Shown here: piece by piece, positions 47,996 to 57,940 of the stretch
How the letters are laid out: each line of letters starts with the position of its first letter
Position numbering within the stretch: position 1 is the stretch's first letter
Assembly (NCBI GenBank): GCA_964512995.1
Contig: CAZELM010000014.1
Span: forward strand, 1-64,000
DNA from: CAZELM01 sp964512995
Lineage (GTDB): Bacteria; CSSED10-310
Direction of reading: 5' to 3'
DNA length: 64,000 nucleotides
Program-made: the position numbers and the translations under genes
The notes under the pieces: generated by a model
The model's input: only the letters and a program-made list of their open reading frames with translations
Databases searched by the model: none
What the model was told of the DNA's origin: nothing

Positions 47996-48286
47996 TCAAA
48001 ATTTTCCTTCGGAGACGATGGTCGTATGGATATGGCCGCACTTTGAACACTGATACGTGATCGGTCGACCGCCATGATAGTAGGAGGGTCCTCCACAATT
48101 CGGACATGTTGCGGGGATCTGTGAAAATCTCCGCTGGATAAAAAGTCCACCTATGAGAATCGATATTCCAATGATGATAATCCGCAGGGTTCCGTTCATC
48201 GGGATTTTATGCAGTACAAAAAACATCACAATCGCCCATACGAAACATAAACTGATCGAAAGAGTTAAATGCAACCATATACGCAT
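47996..48286 (-). CDS. Small membrane protein with C-terminal zinc ribbon
   Basis: 96 residues. Two membrane helices (about 8-28 and 33-50) are followed by a zinc ribbon CPNCGGPSYYHGG / CSKCGH. GGAGG lies 10 nt before the ATG. It is upstream of the PspC and sigma genes on the same strand; the gap of about 180 bp allows separate transcription. No family name is assigned. Confidence 0.75.
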   Translation of the reverse strand: MRIWLHLTLSISLCFVWAIVMFFVLHKIPMNGTLRIIIIGISILIGGLFIQRRFSQIPATCPNCGGPSYYHGGRPITYQCSKCGHIHTTIVSEGKF

Positions 48287-48612
48287 TGTGATTATTCCTC
48301 CACACCCTCGAATAAACTATGACCCTCCAAGCAATTCAAGAGCGGATATATCAGACTTTTCTGATTCAGTTCAATTGGAATTCTATTATCATCCCGGTCC
48401 TATTTGAAGTAATGAATCTCTGTATCATTCGGACCTATTCTGTGAGATGTCAAGTGGACTGTATTCATATCAGCTCTTCAATTTTACAGTCCTATACCAT
48501 CGTGGTTGTTGATTGACAGCTTATTTCTTTCCCATATTCGTTTAACAGAAAATATTCCATAGCCTGGTTCTATTTCCTGGAGTATGATAAGAAATATTTC
48601 AGGAGATACAGC
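48287..48612. other. Divergent promoter region
   Basis: 326 bp between the small zinc-ribbon gene (minus) and the ChlI-like gene (plus). It contains a plus-strand promoter candidate, listed separately. Short frames here lack support. Confidence 0.5.
48513..48540 (+). promoter_or_regulatory. Promoter of the ChlI-VWA operon
   Basis: A perfect TTGACA (48513-48518), 16-bp spacer, then TATTCG (48535-48540), about 73 bp before the ATG. The -10 is weak. Confidence 0.38.
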
Positions 48613-49809
48613 ATGTTTCAATTTCCATTTCCAGCTATTATCGGTCAGATTAAACTGAAAACCGCTTACCTGGCGAATATCATCAATCCCCATATCGGTG
48701 GCCTGTTAATATCGGGTCCCAAAGGAACCGGCAAAAGCACCATTGTCCATTCCGTCAAAAGCATGCTTCCCGAGTACACCGCTGTTGACGGGTGTGAGTT
48801 TCATTGCGATCCAGCGACACCGCATCGATTCTGTCATTTTTGCCAGGAACGATCATCGATCCATGAAAGCAAGATGGCAATGACCATCATCACGCTTCCG
48901 CTGAGCTGCACGGAAGATCGTCTGATCGGCAGCATCGATATCGAAAAACTGCTGAAAGAAGGAAAAAAAGAATTTCAGCCGGGTATTCTGGGGGAAGCCA
49001 ACCGCAATATTCTCTATATCGACGAAGTCAATCTGCTTCCCGATCATTTAGTGGATGATATTCTCGATGCAGCCGCTTCCCACTGGAATACTGTCGAGAG
49101 AGAGGGCATTTCCATTTCTCATCCCACGGATTTTGTGCTGGTCGGAACGATGAATCCGGAGGAAGGCGATCTTCGACCTCAGATTCTGGACCGGTTTCCA
49201 TTGTGCGTTAAAATCCACTCCATCACAGATCCTCGTCAACGAATGGAGATTATCCGGCGAAATATCTACTTTGAGGAACAACCCGACGCATTTCACCGAT
49301 TGTTTGAAGCGGAAAGTGCTTCTCTGAAGGCGTTCATCCAACAATCTCGAGACATTATGGCTACAGTATCAATCCACGATCGGTTCCTATTCGCTGTCTC
49401 CAGTGCCTGTTCCGAGTTGAAGGTAGATGGACAGAGACCCGATATGGTCATTGTCAAAACCGCCCAGACACTCGCCGCCATGAACCACCGGGAAGAGGTT
49501 CAACCGGAGGATATCGTATCGGCCGCCGAGTTTACATTGATTCATCGCACCCGAGACGGGGGGCTTCTCGAACCTCCCGCAGAACAGACGATTATTGATG
49601 TTTTCCGAACGCATCTCCACCGTCAGACGGGTAATCCCGAAACAACCCGATTTTCGATGCAGTCCTTCTCTGTTGATAAATCGCTGGATACCTTTATTGA
49701 AGACTGCACACGATCGTCTGAATCCAATCCACTCAATAAAAACCAAATAACTCCCCAGATGAATCAGTCAACCTCAGGCGATCAAAAAAAAAATCCAAAA
49801 ATCTTATAA
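48613..49809 (+). CDS. ChlI/BchI-like AAA+ ATPase
   Basis: 398 residues. Walker A is SGPKGTGKST (about 34-43). Walker B is ILYIDEVNLL (about 136). The Mg-chelatase hallmark VGTMNPEEGDLRPQILDRFPL follows, and a cysteine cluster CDPATPHRFCHFC lies between Walker A and B. This is the Mg-chelatase subunit I subfamily, which acts with a VWA-domain partner. AGGAG lies upstream. There are no other tetrapyrrole genes here, so a chlorophyll role is unlikely; a cobalt/nickel-chelatase or protein-remodelling role is possible. Confidence 0.9.
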   Translation: MFQFPFPAIIGQIKLKTAYLANIINPHIGGLLISGPKGTGKSTIVHSVKSMLPEYTAVDGCEFHCDPATPHRFCHFCQERSSIHESKMAMTIITLPLSCTEDRLIGSIDIEKLLKEGKKEFQPGILGEANRNILYIDEVNLLPDHLVDDILDAAASHWNTVEREGISISHPTDFVLVGTMNPEEGDLRPQILDRFPLCVKIHSITDPRQRMEIIRRNIYFEEQPDAFHRLFEAESASLKAFIQQSRDIMATVSIHDRFLFAVSSACSELKVDGQRPDMVIVKTAQTLAAMNHREEVQPEDIVSAAEFTLIHRTRDGGLLEPPAEQTIIDVFRTHLHRQTGNPETTRFSMQSFSVDKSLDTFIEDCTRSSESNPLNKNQITPQMNQSTSGDQKKNPKIL

Positions 49810-49835
49810 TCACAGCAAATCAAGCATCTCATCCC

Positions 49836-51014
49836 GTGAAACGGATTAAAGACAGAACCATCAATTTCATTCGGTCGTTGAATTCATCCGAACCGAAACC
49901 GCAGCAACCTTCCTTATTTCAGAATTGGATTCACCGATTCTTTCGATATCTCCACCGAAAATTCAAGAAACATCCGGTACGGGAAATTGGGATGGGAGCC
50001 AAGGTCGCACAGCCAGATGATGACGCAGCGCAGCTTTTTACATCTACCGACCAACTACTCGATACCGGTTGGCGATTTTTCACAACATTTTTTCGAAGTT
50101 TCAGAAAAAAAGGCTATCCCAAATTACGCCGGAAAAACCAGCGAAAACACACGCGGACTTGGTTTACCGGACGAACAATTCGCACGATTCCATTCAGGAA
50201 GGGAGACAGTCCGCCAGCCTTTTTTCCCACTCTGAAAAACGCGATCCAACATGGTCATTACCGGTTGGATGGTGGTCGTTTCAGGATCGAATCAACGGAC
50301 ATCATGGGGTGGGAACGATCGGAACGGGAGAGTCTGACACTGATATTGGCGGTGGATCTGAGCCGTTCTACCTATCCATTCAAATCAATTCTGACGGATA
50401 TCCTGGTATCGCTTCGTGTGCATTTCTCTCGCAATAACGATCGTATCGGTCTGATTTCACTGCAAGGGCAACAGGCCAAAATCCTCAATCATCCAACGAA
50501 CAATCACCGTGTGGTCCTCAAGAATCTGAGTCAGATGAAAATCCATGGTATGACACCACTCGCGGATGGCCTGGCCAAAGCACTGGACACCGCCCGGCTG
50601 GAATCAACCCGAAATCCTGGCTCCCGGTGTATTGTCATGGTCTTCAGCGATTGCTATCCGGAACCATTGACCCATCAGTATGACGATCTCATGGATGAAC
50701 CGGCTTACCAGCAGGCGATAAAGACAGCGGCCTTATATCGGGGCAGAAAAATTCCATTGATTATCATTGCGCCGCGATTTGGCGAAGAGACCACACATCA
50801 GCATTTACCGGGTCCCAGATTGGCTCGCCGACTGGTTCAGGAGAGTCGAGGCCAATATATCGAACTGGCAACCGTTACCAATACCATGACCAATACATCA
50901 TCACTCCAATCGAAAGAAAAAAATATCGAGGCCATTCTCACAACCCTTGAACACGCATTCAACCGTTCACAATTCACAGGACGATCCGAACAACATCATT
51001 TCAGAGCGATGTAA
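49836..51014 (+). CDS. VWA-domain partner of the ChlI-like ATPase (ChlD C-terminal-like)
   Basis: 392 residues. A basic N-terminal region precedes a VWA domain with the metal (MIDAS) residues in AVDLSRST (about 173), the Thr in HGMTPLADGLAKAL (about 239) and the Asp in VFSDCYPEP (about 271). This is the C-terminal half of ChlD/BchD without its AAA+ half. Located 26 nt after the ATPase, it should form a two-component ATPase-VWA machine. No close partner beyond this pair is identified. Confidence 0.85.
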   Translation: MKRIKDRTINFIRSLNSSEPKPQQPSLFQNWIHRFFRYLHRKFKKHPVREIGMGAKVAQPDDDAAQLFTSTDQLLDTGWRFFTTFFRSFRKKGYPKLRRKNQRKHTRTWFTGRTIRTIPFRKGDSPPAFFPTLKNAIQHGHYRLDGGRFRIESTDIMGWERSERESLTLILAVDLSRSTYPFKSILTDILVSLRVHFSRNNDRIGLISLQGQQAKILNHPTNNHRVVLKNLSQMKIHGMTPLADGLAKALDTARLESTRNPGSRCIVMVFSDCYPEPLTHQYDDLMDEPAYQQAIKTAALYRGRKIPLIIIAPRFGEETTHQHLPGPRLARRLVQESRGQYIELATVTNTMTNTSSLQSKEKNIEAILTTLEHAFNRSQFTGRSEQHHFRAM

Positions 51015-51079
51015 CGGGTTGATTGAGGTTTGCAGCAGATGAGCCGCCGTTGTATCGGTGATGGAAATAGAAAAACACG

Positions 51080-53734
51080 ATGATGATCGATCCATCGGTT
51101 GTTCAAGTCATGATCTTCGTCTGCTTGAACTTCGCCCTGCTGTTCACATCGAGTAACTGTTCGACGTTTTTTCACCATTCCAAACGATGGTTTGACCAGA
51201 TACCGCTTATCGTTCTATTGTCCTGCAGTCAGATCATATTGACAGAAATCATCCTGGGTGCATTCCATCAGTTGACAGTCCGGAATCTGCTGATCGTTCA
51301 TACTATACTCGCGGTGATTTCATTTTTCCTGAAATGTCGGAATATCCATCCAGTTCATAACCCATGGGATCCATTTTCATTTTTTCTGAATGATCCGATC
51401 GAACGGCATGGCTCCGTCATCCTGACGGTATTTTTCAGCCTGCTTTTTCTGGCTCAAGGAATTCGGTTTCTGTTCACACCACCATCTCATTGGGATGATC
51501 TGAATTATCATCTCCGGTTCCCTGTGGAGTGGATTCAGAGCGGCACCCTTGATAATCCCATTGTTCCGTTTGGGGATCTGGCGCCGTCGTATTATCCGAT
51601 GAACACCGAGTTATTGCATTTCTGGGTGATGGCTCCCCTGAAATCCGATATCATCGCCCGAATACTTCAGCATCTCTTCCTGGGCGTTGGAGCCATTGTG
51701 TTTTATGGAATCCTGCACCATATCGGCATGCGGCGACTCCCATCGATCATCCTCACGAGTTCATTTTTCAGCATGCCCTACCTGATGACACAAGGATTTG
51801 GATTCCCGGTAAACGGTCAAACAGTGTCCCATGATATCATGACACTGACATTGTTCCTTATCTGGCTTTATCTGTTACTGTACACCCTGAAATCTCCATC
51901 CACACCGAGATTCATTCTGGCCGGTATCGCCGCGGGTGTGTATATTGGAACGAAATATATATCCATGATATTTGGAATCCCGCTGGTGATCTGTATTTTA
52001 CTTCACAACCTGATCTCACAACGGACCATCCGTGAAAAAATTCTTTGCACGGGGTGCTTTCTAATTCCGATGGTTCTATGGGGTGGTCCTTTTTACCTGA
52101 GAAACTGGATTTCGACCGGCAATCCATTGTTTCCCGCCCGGATTACATTATTTGGCGAGACGTGGTTTCCCGGTCTTTATACTGCCGCTCAATATCAATC
52201 CCGATCCGTGCACAACCTGTTTTCCTGGAAAGAATTTCTCATTCATCCTGCATTTGGAATTGGGATCGTGCTGATCATCATCATTGGATACGCATCAGCG
52301 GTGATAACCACCATCGCATCAAATAGGGGGTTTAAAAAATCACCATCTTCAACATCCGGGAATCCTTCATTATTCCTGTTGTTGCTCCCCCTGATCACAT
52401 TTTGTTTGTATTATTTCCTGTTTCCGGAGCGGAACTATCGGTTTCTGTTCATCCCGCTGGCGTGTGCGATGATCACGCTGGGGATCATCACCACTCAGAG
52501 ACTCCAGAATGAACTGCTCTGCCTTCTGGTGGCGTTCATGGTTGTGACAACGCGACGAACGATCCAGATCGACACATATCCGGTGTTTTGCAGCCTAGGT
52601 TCCTCGCAATACACGCAGCCGGTTCTTGAAAACCGATACGCTCCCGGATGGCGGTTCCTGGAAGAATACACAGCCATCCATCCCGAAACCCGACGGATCG
52701 CTTATGCGGGATTGAATATTCCCTATCCACTTTATGGACGGGAGTTTCAAAACCGGGTGGTGTATGTTCCGGTAAACAACACAGGAACCATGGCGCACGA
52801 GTATCAGAATCAATCCTATCGGACTCCAGGTGATCCCTATATCTGGCTGGATAATATGATGGAGTATGATATCCGGTTATTGGTATGCCACACACAACTC
52901 CACCAGAATCGCCCGACCGGTTTCCCCGAGGAGGATCATTGGGCGTCGATTTTCAGTGAGTATTTTCATCTCATCTACCATGATGAGCATACCCATATCT
53001 ATGGGGTAGGGTCGGGTTGGCGCCGGATCGCCGGAAATGATGGAACTTGGTCAAGTCCGATCATGGATGAGTCATCCGGCCGGTTTCCGTACCCGATATG
53101 GACATCTTGCCGACCCGAGGGAATCGTTCCCGGTGGCATGTTCGATCAGATTACCATTTGGGAAATCCCGGCAGGGCTGAAATCTCACCGGCTTCGATTT
53201 CATTACTTCATTTCGGGCATCGCTGATATCGATCGGCTGTATCCCGAGCCGGATCGAACGAGACAGGTGATCCATCGGATGGTGATTAATATCCCGGAAA
53301 ACGGCCTTCCGGGTGAATACTCCCTGTCGGTGCGTGTGTTGGATCAGACCACGGATGATCAATGGGAATATTCTCTGGGAGTGGTCGTTCTGCTTCCAGT
53401 GGATTCCATTCCGCCATTGGCGGCACCGGAGATCATCTCCCCCGAAGATGGCGCTATCATCCTTCGAACGACTGAATTTTTATGGAAGCCGATACCGGGT
53501 GCGCTTGGATATGTTGTGGAGCTGACCGATCCCAGTGGTCACACCGGCCGGAATCGGGTGTTTGAGAATAATTTGGCATTGTATCTGAGTCCGGACACAA
53601 TTTTGGCGTTCCAGCAGGGAGTATACCGATGGCGTGTTGCTGCGTGGGAAGACAGTGGGATGATCGGATCTTTCGGTGTGGAGAAGCATTTTCGCATCGA
53701 ATGTGATTCTTCAGAACATCGCCCTGATCCATAA
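51080..53734 (+). CDS. Multi-spanning membrane glycosyltransferase-like protein with C-terminal Fn3/Ig-like domain
   Basis: 884 residues. About ten to twelve hydrophobic helices in residues 10-480 are typical of GT-C enzymes. The first periplasmic loop has HWDDLNYHL, with acidic residues like the catalytic Asp of GT39/GT83 proteins, then FGDLAPSYYPMNTELL. A large soluble C-terminal part includes a beta domain around PAAPEIISPEDGAIIL and SLGYV-like Fn3 features. It probably uses a polyprenyl-phosphate sugar donor. It follows the VWA gene by 65 nt in the same direction. Confidence 0.75.
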   Translation: MMIDPSVVQVMIFVCLNFALLFTSSNCSTFFHHSKRWFDQIPLIVLLSCSQIILTEIILGAFHQLTVRNLLIVHTILAVISFFLKCRNIHPVHNPWDPFSFFLNDPIERHGSVILTVFFSLLFLAQGIRFLFTPPSHWDDLNYHLRFPVEWIQSGTLDNPIVPFGDLAPSYYPMNTELLHFWVMAPLKSDIIARILQHLFLGVGAIVFYGILHHIGMRRLPSIILTSSFFSMPYLMTQGFGFPVNGQTVSHDIMTLTLFLIWLYLLLYTLKSPSTPRFILAGIAAGVYIGTKYISMIFGIPLVICILLHNLISQRTIREKILCTGCFLIPMVLWGGPFYLRNWISTGNPLFPARITLFGETWFPGLYTAAQYQSRSVHNLFSWKEFLIHPAFGIGIVLIIIIGYASAVITTIASNRGFKKSPSSTSGNPSLFLLLLPLITFCLYYFLFPERNYRFLFIPLACAMITLGIITTQRLQNELLCLLVAFMVVTTRRTIQIDTYPVFCSLGSSQYTQPVLENRYAPGWRFLEEYTAIHPETRRIAYAGLNIPYPLYGREFQNRVVYVPVNNTGTMAHEYQNQSYRTPGDPYIWLDNMMEYDIRLLVCHTQLHQNRPTGFPEEDHWASIFSEYFHLIYHDEHTHIYGVGSGWRRIAGNDGTWSSPIMDESSGRFPYPIWTSCRPEGIVPGGMFDQITIWEIPAGLKSHRLRFHYFISGIADIDRLYPEPDRTRQVIHRMVINIPENGLPGEYSLSVRVLDQTTDDQWEYSLGVVVLLPVDSIPPLAAPEIISPEDGAIILRTTEFLWKPIPGALGYVVELTDPSGHTGRNRVFENNLALYLSPDTILAFQQGVYRWRVAAWEDSGMIGSFGVEKHFRIECDSSEHRPDP

Positions 53735-53828
53735 TTCATCACACTGCCCGAAACGCATACCAATGCCAATCGCACCCACAACCAGTCACCCAACACAAAT
53801 GTATTAAAATTCCAGCCATCATCCTCGA

Positions 53829-53851
53829 TCCTTCTCCAGGGGGGAGAAGGA
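53829..53851. terminator. Strong hairpin between the glycosyltransferase and collagen-like genes
   Basis: TCCTTCTCC (53829-53837), loop AGGGG, GGAGAAGGA (53843-53851), a perfect 9-bp stem. No T tract follows, so it may be a weak intrinsic terminator or an unrelated inverted repeat. Confidence 0.4.
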
Positions 53852-54021
53852 GTATAATTCCGTTCAAGCCACTCGCTGACGGCCGCGGTTATGTGGTATC
53901 GTTATGCCGGTCACAGCAACAGGGCAGTATTATTTCAGACAGTACTATAGTATACTTATCTCGTATATAAATCATCGGACAATGATCCTGGTGACATTTT
54001 TAACAAAAATTGGAGGACAGA

Positions 54022-56299
54022 ATGATGAATTTGAGAAAATCGATTTGGGGAGTGGCATGGCATCGTTCACTGGCCGTCATTTTCATACTGATGGGTGCCG
54101 GACTCAGCATGAGCCACGCCGACATCCCACTGCAGATCAGTTATCAGGGCCATCTGACAGACACAGAAGGAGCACCTGTAACCGGGACACACCTGTTTAC
54201 CTTTGCCATTTATTCGACTGAAACAGCGGGAACTGCCGTTTGGTCGGAAGTACAGGATGCGATCGATGTGAATCAGGGATTGTTTCAGGTGATTCTGGGT
54301 GCGGTGACGCCATTGGATATTCCATTTGACGAAACACTCTGGCTGGAAATCACCGTCGATTCAGAGACACTGGCACCAAGACAGCCGCTGAGCAGTGTGG
54401 GGCAAGCATATCAGGCTCGGGATGTTCTCGGTCAGGACATCCATCCGACAAGTGTGAGCATCGACGGGATTGGTCTCGTGATCAATGGAGCCGGACAATG
54501 GGTCGGAGATCCCACGGGATTGATCGGACCGCAGGGTCCGACAGGTCCGCAAGGAGAGCAAGGGATTCAAGGTGAAATCGGGCCGCAGGGCGAAGCAGGA
54601 ATCCAGGGCATCGCTGGACCCACGGGTCCGCAGGGCATTCCAGGCATCCAGGGACCAACCGGACCACAAGGCGATATCGGACCACAGGGAGAACAGGGAA
54701 TCCAGGGCATCGCTGGACCCACGGGTCCGCAGGGCATTCCAGGCATCCAGGGACCAACCGGACCACAAGGCGATATCGGACCACAGGGAGAACAGGGAAT
54801 CCAGGGCATCGCTGGACCCACGGGTCCGCAGGGCATTCCAGGCATCCAGGGACCAACCGGACCACAAGGCGATATCGGACCACAGGGAGAACAGGGAATC
54901 CAGGGCATCGCTGGACCCACGGGTCCGCAGGGCATTCCAGGCATCCAGGGACCAACCGGACCACAAGGCGATATCGGACCACAGGGAGAACAGGGAATCC
55001 AGGGCATCGCTGGACCCACGGGTCCGCANNNNNNNNNNNNNNNNNNNNNNNNNNNNNNNNNNNNNNNNNNNNNNNNNNNNNNNNNNNNNNNNNNNNNNNN
55101 NNNNNNNNNNNNNNNNNNNNNNNNNNNNCGATATCGGACCACAGGGAGAACAGGGAATCCAGGGCATCGCTGGACCCACGGGTTCGCAGGGCATTCCAGG
55201 CATCCAGGGACCAACCGGACCACAAGGCGATGTCGGACCACAGGGAGAACAGGGAATCCAGGGCATCGCTGGACCCACGGGTTCGCAGGGCATTCCAGGC
55301 ATCCAGGGACCAACCGGACCACAAGGCGATGTCGGACCACAGGGAGAACAGGGAATCCAGGGCATCGCTGGACCCACGGGTCCGCAGGGCATTCCAGGCA
55401 TCCAGGGACCAACCGGACCACAAGGAGCTGTCGGACCACAGGGTGTTCAGGGACCCCAAGGTGTGCGTGGGCCAACCGGTCCTGCCGGACCAATCGCAGG
55501 CAGCAGTACTCAGTTCATTTACAACAATGGCGGTTCCGCTGCCGGAGCCAACGCCTTTCAGAATTCCGCCGGTCGCGTCAATATCGGAACAACCGATTTC
55601 ACGATTCCAACGGTGTATGGCGGTGGCGGTGTTACGGCATGGCATGATGCTACCGCAGGAACCGACCGGATCATCATGGGTCACCGCATCCTGGGAGATA
55701 ACACGGCGGAAGCTCAGCTCTATCTGCTCGATGACGGTGATTCCACCCAGCGGTTCACCATTTATGGCAACTCCTGCGGCGGTGGAAATTGCGGCGATCT
55801 GGCAGCCGCTTCTGTCCAGCATATTTTCGACAGTATCGGGAATGCCTGGCACCGGGGCGTGTTGCGGGTCGCGGCCGGCGCGGACATTGCGGAGATTACT
55901 CCCGTAACCGAAAAAGAAAACCTGTCGATCGGTGATGTAGTCGTTATTGACGGAGATGATGGGTTGCGCGTGACCCGAAGCTCCAAGCCCTGCGATACAT
56001 CGGTCTATGGAATCATATCCAGTTACGAGCAGGCCTCGATGGTCATCGGCGATGATCCGGAAGGCGACGGGATCCACACCCACCGATTGCCGGTTGCCTT
56101 GATCGGCCGGGTCGATGCCAACGTGACGGTCGAAAATGGAGTGATCAAGCCGGGTGATCTGCTGGTCACATCATCGACTCCCGGACATCTGATGAAATGT
56201 TCCGATATCGCCAAATGCGCCGGAGCGATTGCCGGGAAAGCGCTCGAATCCCTGGAATCAGGGAAAGGCATGATCAAGATTCTGGTGACGTTGCAATAA
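54022..56299 (+). CDS. Secreted collagen-like Gly-X-Y repeat protein, interrupted by assembly gap
   Basis: ATG at 54022 (or 54025) follows GGAGG. The signal peptide is HRSLAVIFILMGAGLSMSHA. A beta-rich N-terminal domain (about 35-155) is followed by Gly-X-Y collagen triplets arranged as 33-residue repeats (GIAGPTGPQGIPGIQ and the triplets after it). A 100-N gap at 55029-55128 breaks the apparent frame; the frame after the gap (ending at 56299) continues the same repeat. The C-terminal domain of about 270 residues, from AGSSTQFIYNN, includes an ADIAEITPVTEKENLSIGDVV segment reminiscent of trimeric tail- or fibre-type proteins. Probably a trimeric surface filament. True length is unknown. Confidence 0.88.
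54607..55459 (+). repeat. 99-bp (33-residue) collagen-coding tandem repeat
   Basis: Units begin at 54607, 54706, 54805, 54904 and 55003 before the gap, and at 55163, 55262 and 55361 after it, each 99 bp (eleven Gly-X-Y triplets). Pre-gap units appear identical at the nucleotide level. Post-gap units differ by a P-to-S change (ggtccg to ggttcg) and an I-to-V change (gatatc to gatgtc). Confidence 0.95.
55029..55128. other. Assembly gap (100 N)
   Basis: Exactly 100 N placed inside the tandem repeat, a placeholder length. Continuing the 99-bp periodicity requires a true missing length of 39 + 99k bp, which is also a multiple of three and so restores the reading frame. Confidence 0.98.
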
Positions 56300-56392
56300 A
56301 TACGATTGAAAAACCAGCATAGAACCGCTTCGAAGATTCATTTTCAGTGAATGGGGATTATAAAATCGAAGCGCACCAGACACGAAGAAGAC

Positions 56393-56444
56393 GGGAAGCA
56401 ATTGGCACGATCACGAAATGAACGATTGCTTCCCATTTGTTTTC
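56393..56444 (+). terminator. Rho-independent terminator after the collagen-like gene
   Basis: GGGAAGCAAT (56393-56402) pairs with ATTGCTTCCC (56425-56434), a 10-bp stem with a 22-nt loop, followed by ATTTGTTTT. A second inverted repeat, CGCTTCGA/TCGAAGCG (56326-56373), lies between it and the stop. Confidence 0.65.
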
Positions 56445-56518
56445 CACCCTATTTGGATACAGACGGTTGCTCACAGGGATGACAATTTTAAAATTTTCCA
56501 GTTCAATGATCAGGAAAT

Positions 56519-57487
56519 ATGAAAGGAATAAACACAATCATGAATCTGTTACAGTGGCTCCTCGACACTCCTGAACCAGCGATCCAGTTTCAGGTCGCCC
56601 GGGACTTGCTGGACAAACCCGAATCACAACTCCACGAAATACAAAATCAAATCGAAAAGACCGGTCACGGAAAAAAACTATTCGATCAACGGAATGCAAA
56701 TGGAACATGGGGAAACGGCGCTTACAATCCCAAGTGGACATGCACGCATTATGTATTGTTTGAACTCATGCAGATCGGAATGCCGGCATCCAATCCCGAA
56801 TACCGAGCATCCACGGACTGGCTGTTGAGCCACCCGATCGGGAGTGATGGGGGCATCAATTATGCCAGAACGATCGGAACCAGTGATGTCTGCATCAATG
56901 GGATGATATTATCCTTTGCGAGCTATTTCGGGAGTAGCTCCGATAAACTGAAACCGATCATCGATTATATCTTACACGTTCAGATGGCAGACGGCGGCTG
57001 GAATTGTGCCTATACCACCCATGCATCGCATAGTTCACTCCATACCACTATCAGCGTACTGGAAGGAATCACCCAATACTTGAGTCATGGGTATACATAC
57101 GAAGCATCAGCGCTCGATCATGCCAGATGCCGCGGCATTGCATTTATCCTGGAGCACCAGCTTTATAAATCATCCACCACTGGAGAATCCATCAAAGATG
57201 AGTTCTTCCGGTATACGTTTCCGATTCGATGGAAATACGATATCCTCCGCTGTCTGGATTATTTCCGAGCAGCCGGAGTCGCTCATGATCCACGGATGGA
57301 TGATGGCCTGAGCATCATCGAGAAAACGAGAAATCGTGACGGACAATGGAAAGCATACGCACAGGCGGGAAAAACTTATTTCACCGAAGAGAAGAATGGA
57401 ACTCCCGGCAGATGGAACACCTTACGAGCACTGCGCGTATTGAAGTATTATGGCCGGATTACCACCGGCCAGCTTGAGGGTGTGTGA
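56519..57487 (+). CDS. Alpha/alpha-toroid (prenyltransferase/squalene-cyclase-fold) protein
   Basis: 322 residues. Repeats of helical pairs with GTWGNGAYNPKWTCTHY, DGGINYART, DGGWNCAYT and DGQWKAYAQ carry the QW-like DGxW signature of the squalene-cyclase/prenyltransferase toroid. The DxDD catalytic motif of class II cyclases is not seen, so terpene cyclisation is not supported. The start at 56519 follows AGGAA; an internal ATG at 56540 is also possible. The next gene overlaps the stop. Cytoplasmic, role unknown. Confidence 0.75.
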   Translation: MKGINTIMNLLQWLLDTPEPAIQFQVARDLLDKPESQLHEIQNQIEKTGHGKKLFDQRNANGTWGNGAYNPKWTCTHYVLFELMQIGMPASNPEYRASTDWLLSHPIGSDGGINYARTIGTSDVCINGMILSFASYFGSSSDKLKPIIDYILHVQMADGGWNCAYTTHASHSSLHTTISVLEGITQYLSHGYTYEASALDHARCRGIAFILEHQLYKSSTTGESIKDEFFRYTFPIRWKYDILRCLDYFRAAGVAHDPRMDDGLSIIEKTRNRDGQWKAYAQAGKTYFTEEKNGTPGRWNTLRALRVLKYYGRITTGQLEGV

Positions 57488-57813
57488 TGATGATTACCAA
57501 AACCGGAAGCTGGATCATCCTGGGACTGGCTGGTCTATCGGAACTGACCAAGACCGAAAGTCTTCTGCTTGTTGTTCTGCTGATCTTGTCGATGTTTTTT
57601 ATCCCTGTATCGTTACACAAATCCGTTGAGCAGATCGGCATGATGAAACTTTTTCAGATTCCGGTCATTGCTTTCGTCACAGGACTTCTATTTGTCATCA
57701 CTACCCGGCGCCAGGCCACCTGGAGCAAGCGGATTATCGTCCTGGTTGTTTCATATGCTGTGATCACCAGCATAACAAATGGATTAATGATTATTGATTA
57801 TGTGCACCCATGA
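57487..57813 (+). CDS. Small three-helix membrane protein
   Basis: About 108 residues with three or four hydrophobic segments (SLLLVVLLILSMFFIPVSL and others). The start overlaps the preceding stop (TGATG), so it is translationally coupled to the toroid gene. No family recognised. Confidence 0.65.
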   Translation: MMITKTGSWIILGLAGLSELTKTESLLLVVLLILSMFFIPVSLHKSVEQIGMMKLFQIPVIAFVTGLLFVITTRRQATWSKRIIVLVVSYAVITSITNGLMIIDYVHP

Positions 57814-57940
57814 TGGGAATGAGTCACATTTCTTTCAGCCAGTCCAATACATCATTTCTGAGTCGCTGAACAGGTATCCTCTGATGAAACAAATCCTTTT
57901 GAATTACTGAACAGTTGGAAACTCTGGGAGTGGATCGATC

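Noticed and set aside
48613..51014. Chlorophyll biosynthesis genes
   Set aside because: Only ChlI-like and VWA proteins are present, with no ChlH or other pathway gene.
54572..55130. Arg/Asp/Gln-rich plus-strand frame before the gap
   Set aside because: Out of frame with the collagen triplets; only its post-gap part is the real coding frame.
54361..56083. Long minus-strand frames rich in Pro/Cys or Ser/Leu/Trp opposite the collagen gene
   Set aside because: They arise from the 99-bp repeat read backwards and across the N gap; no start site or domain.
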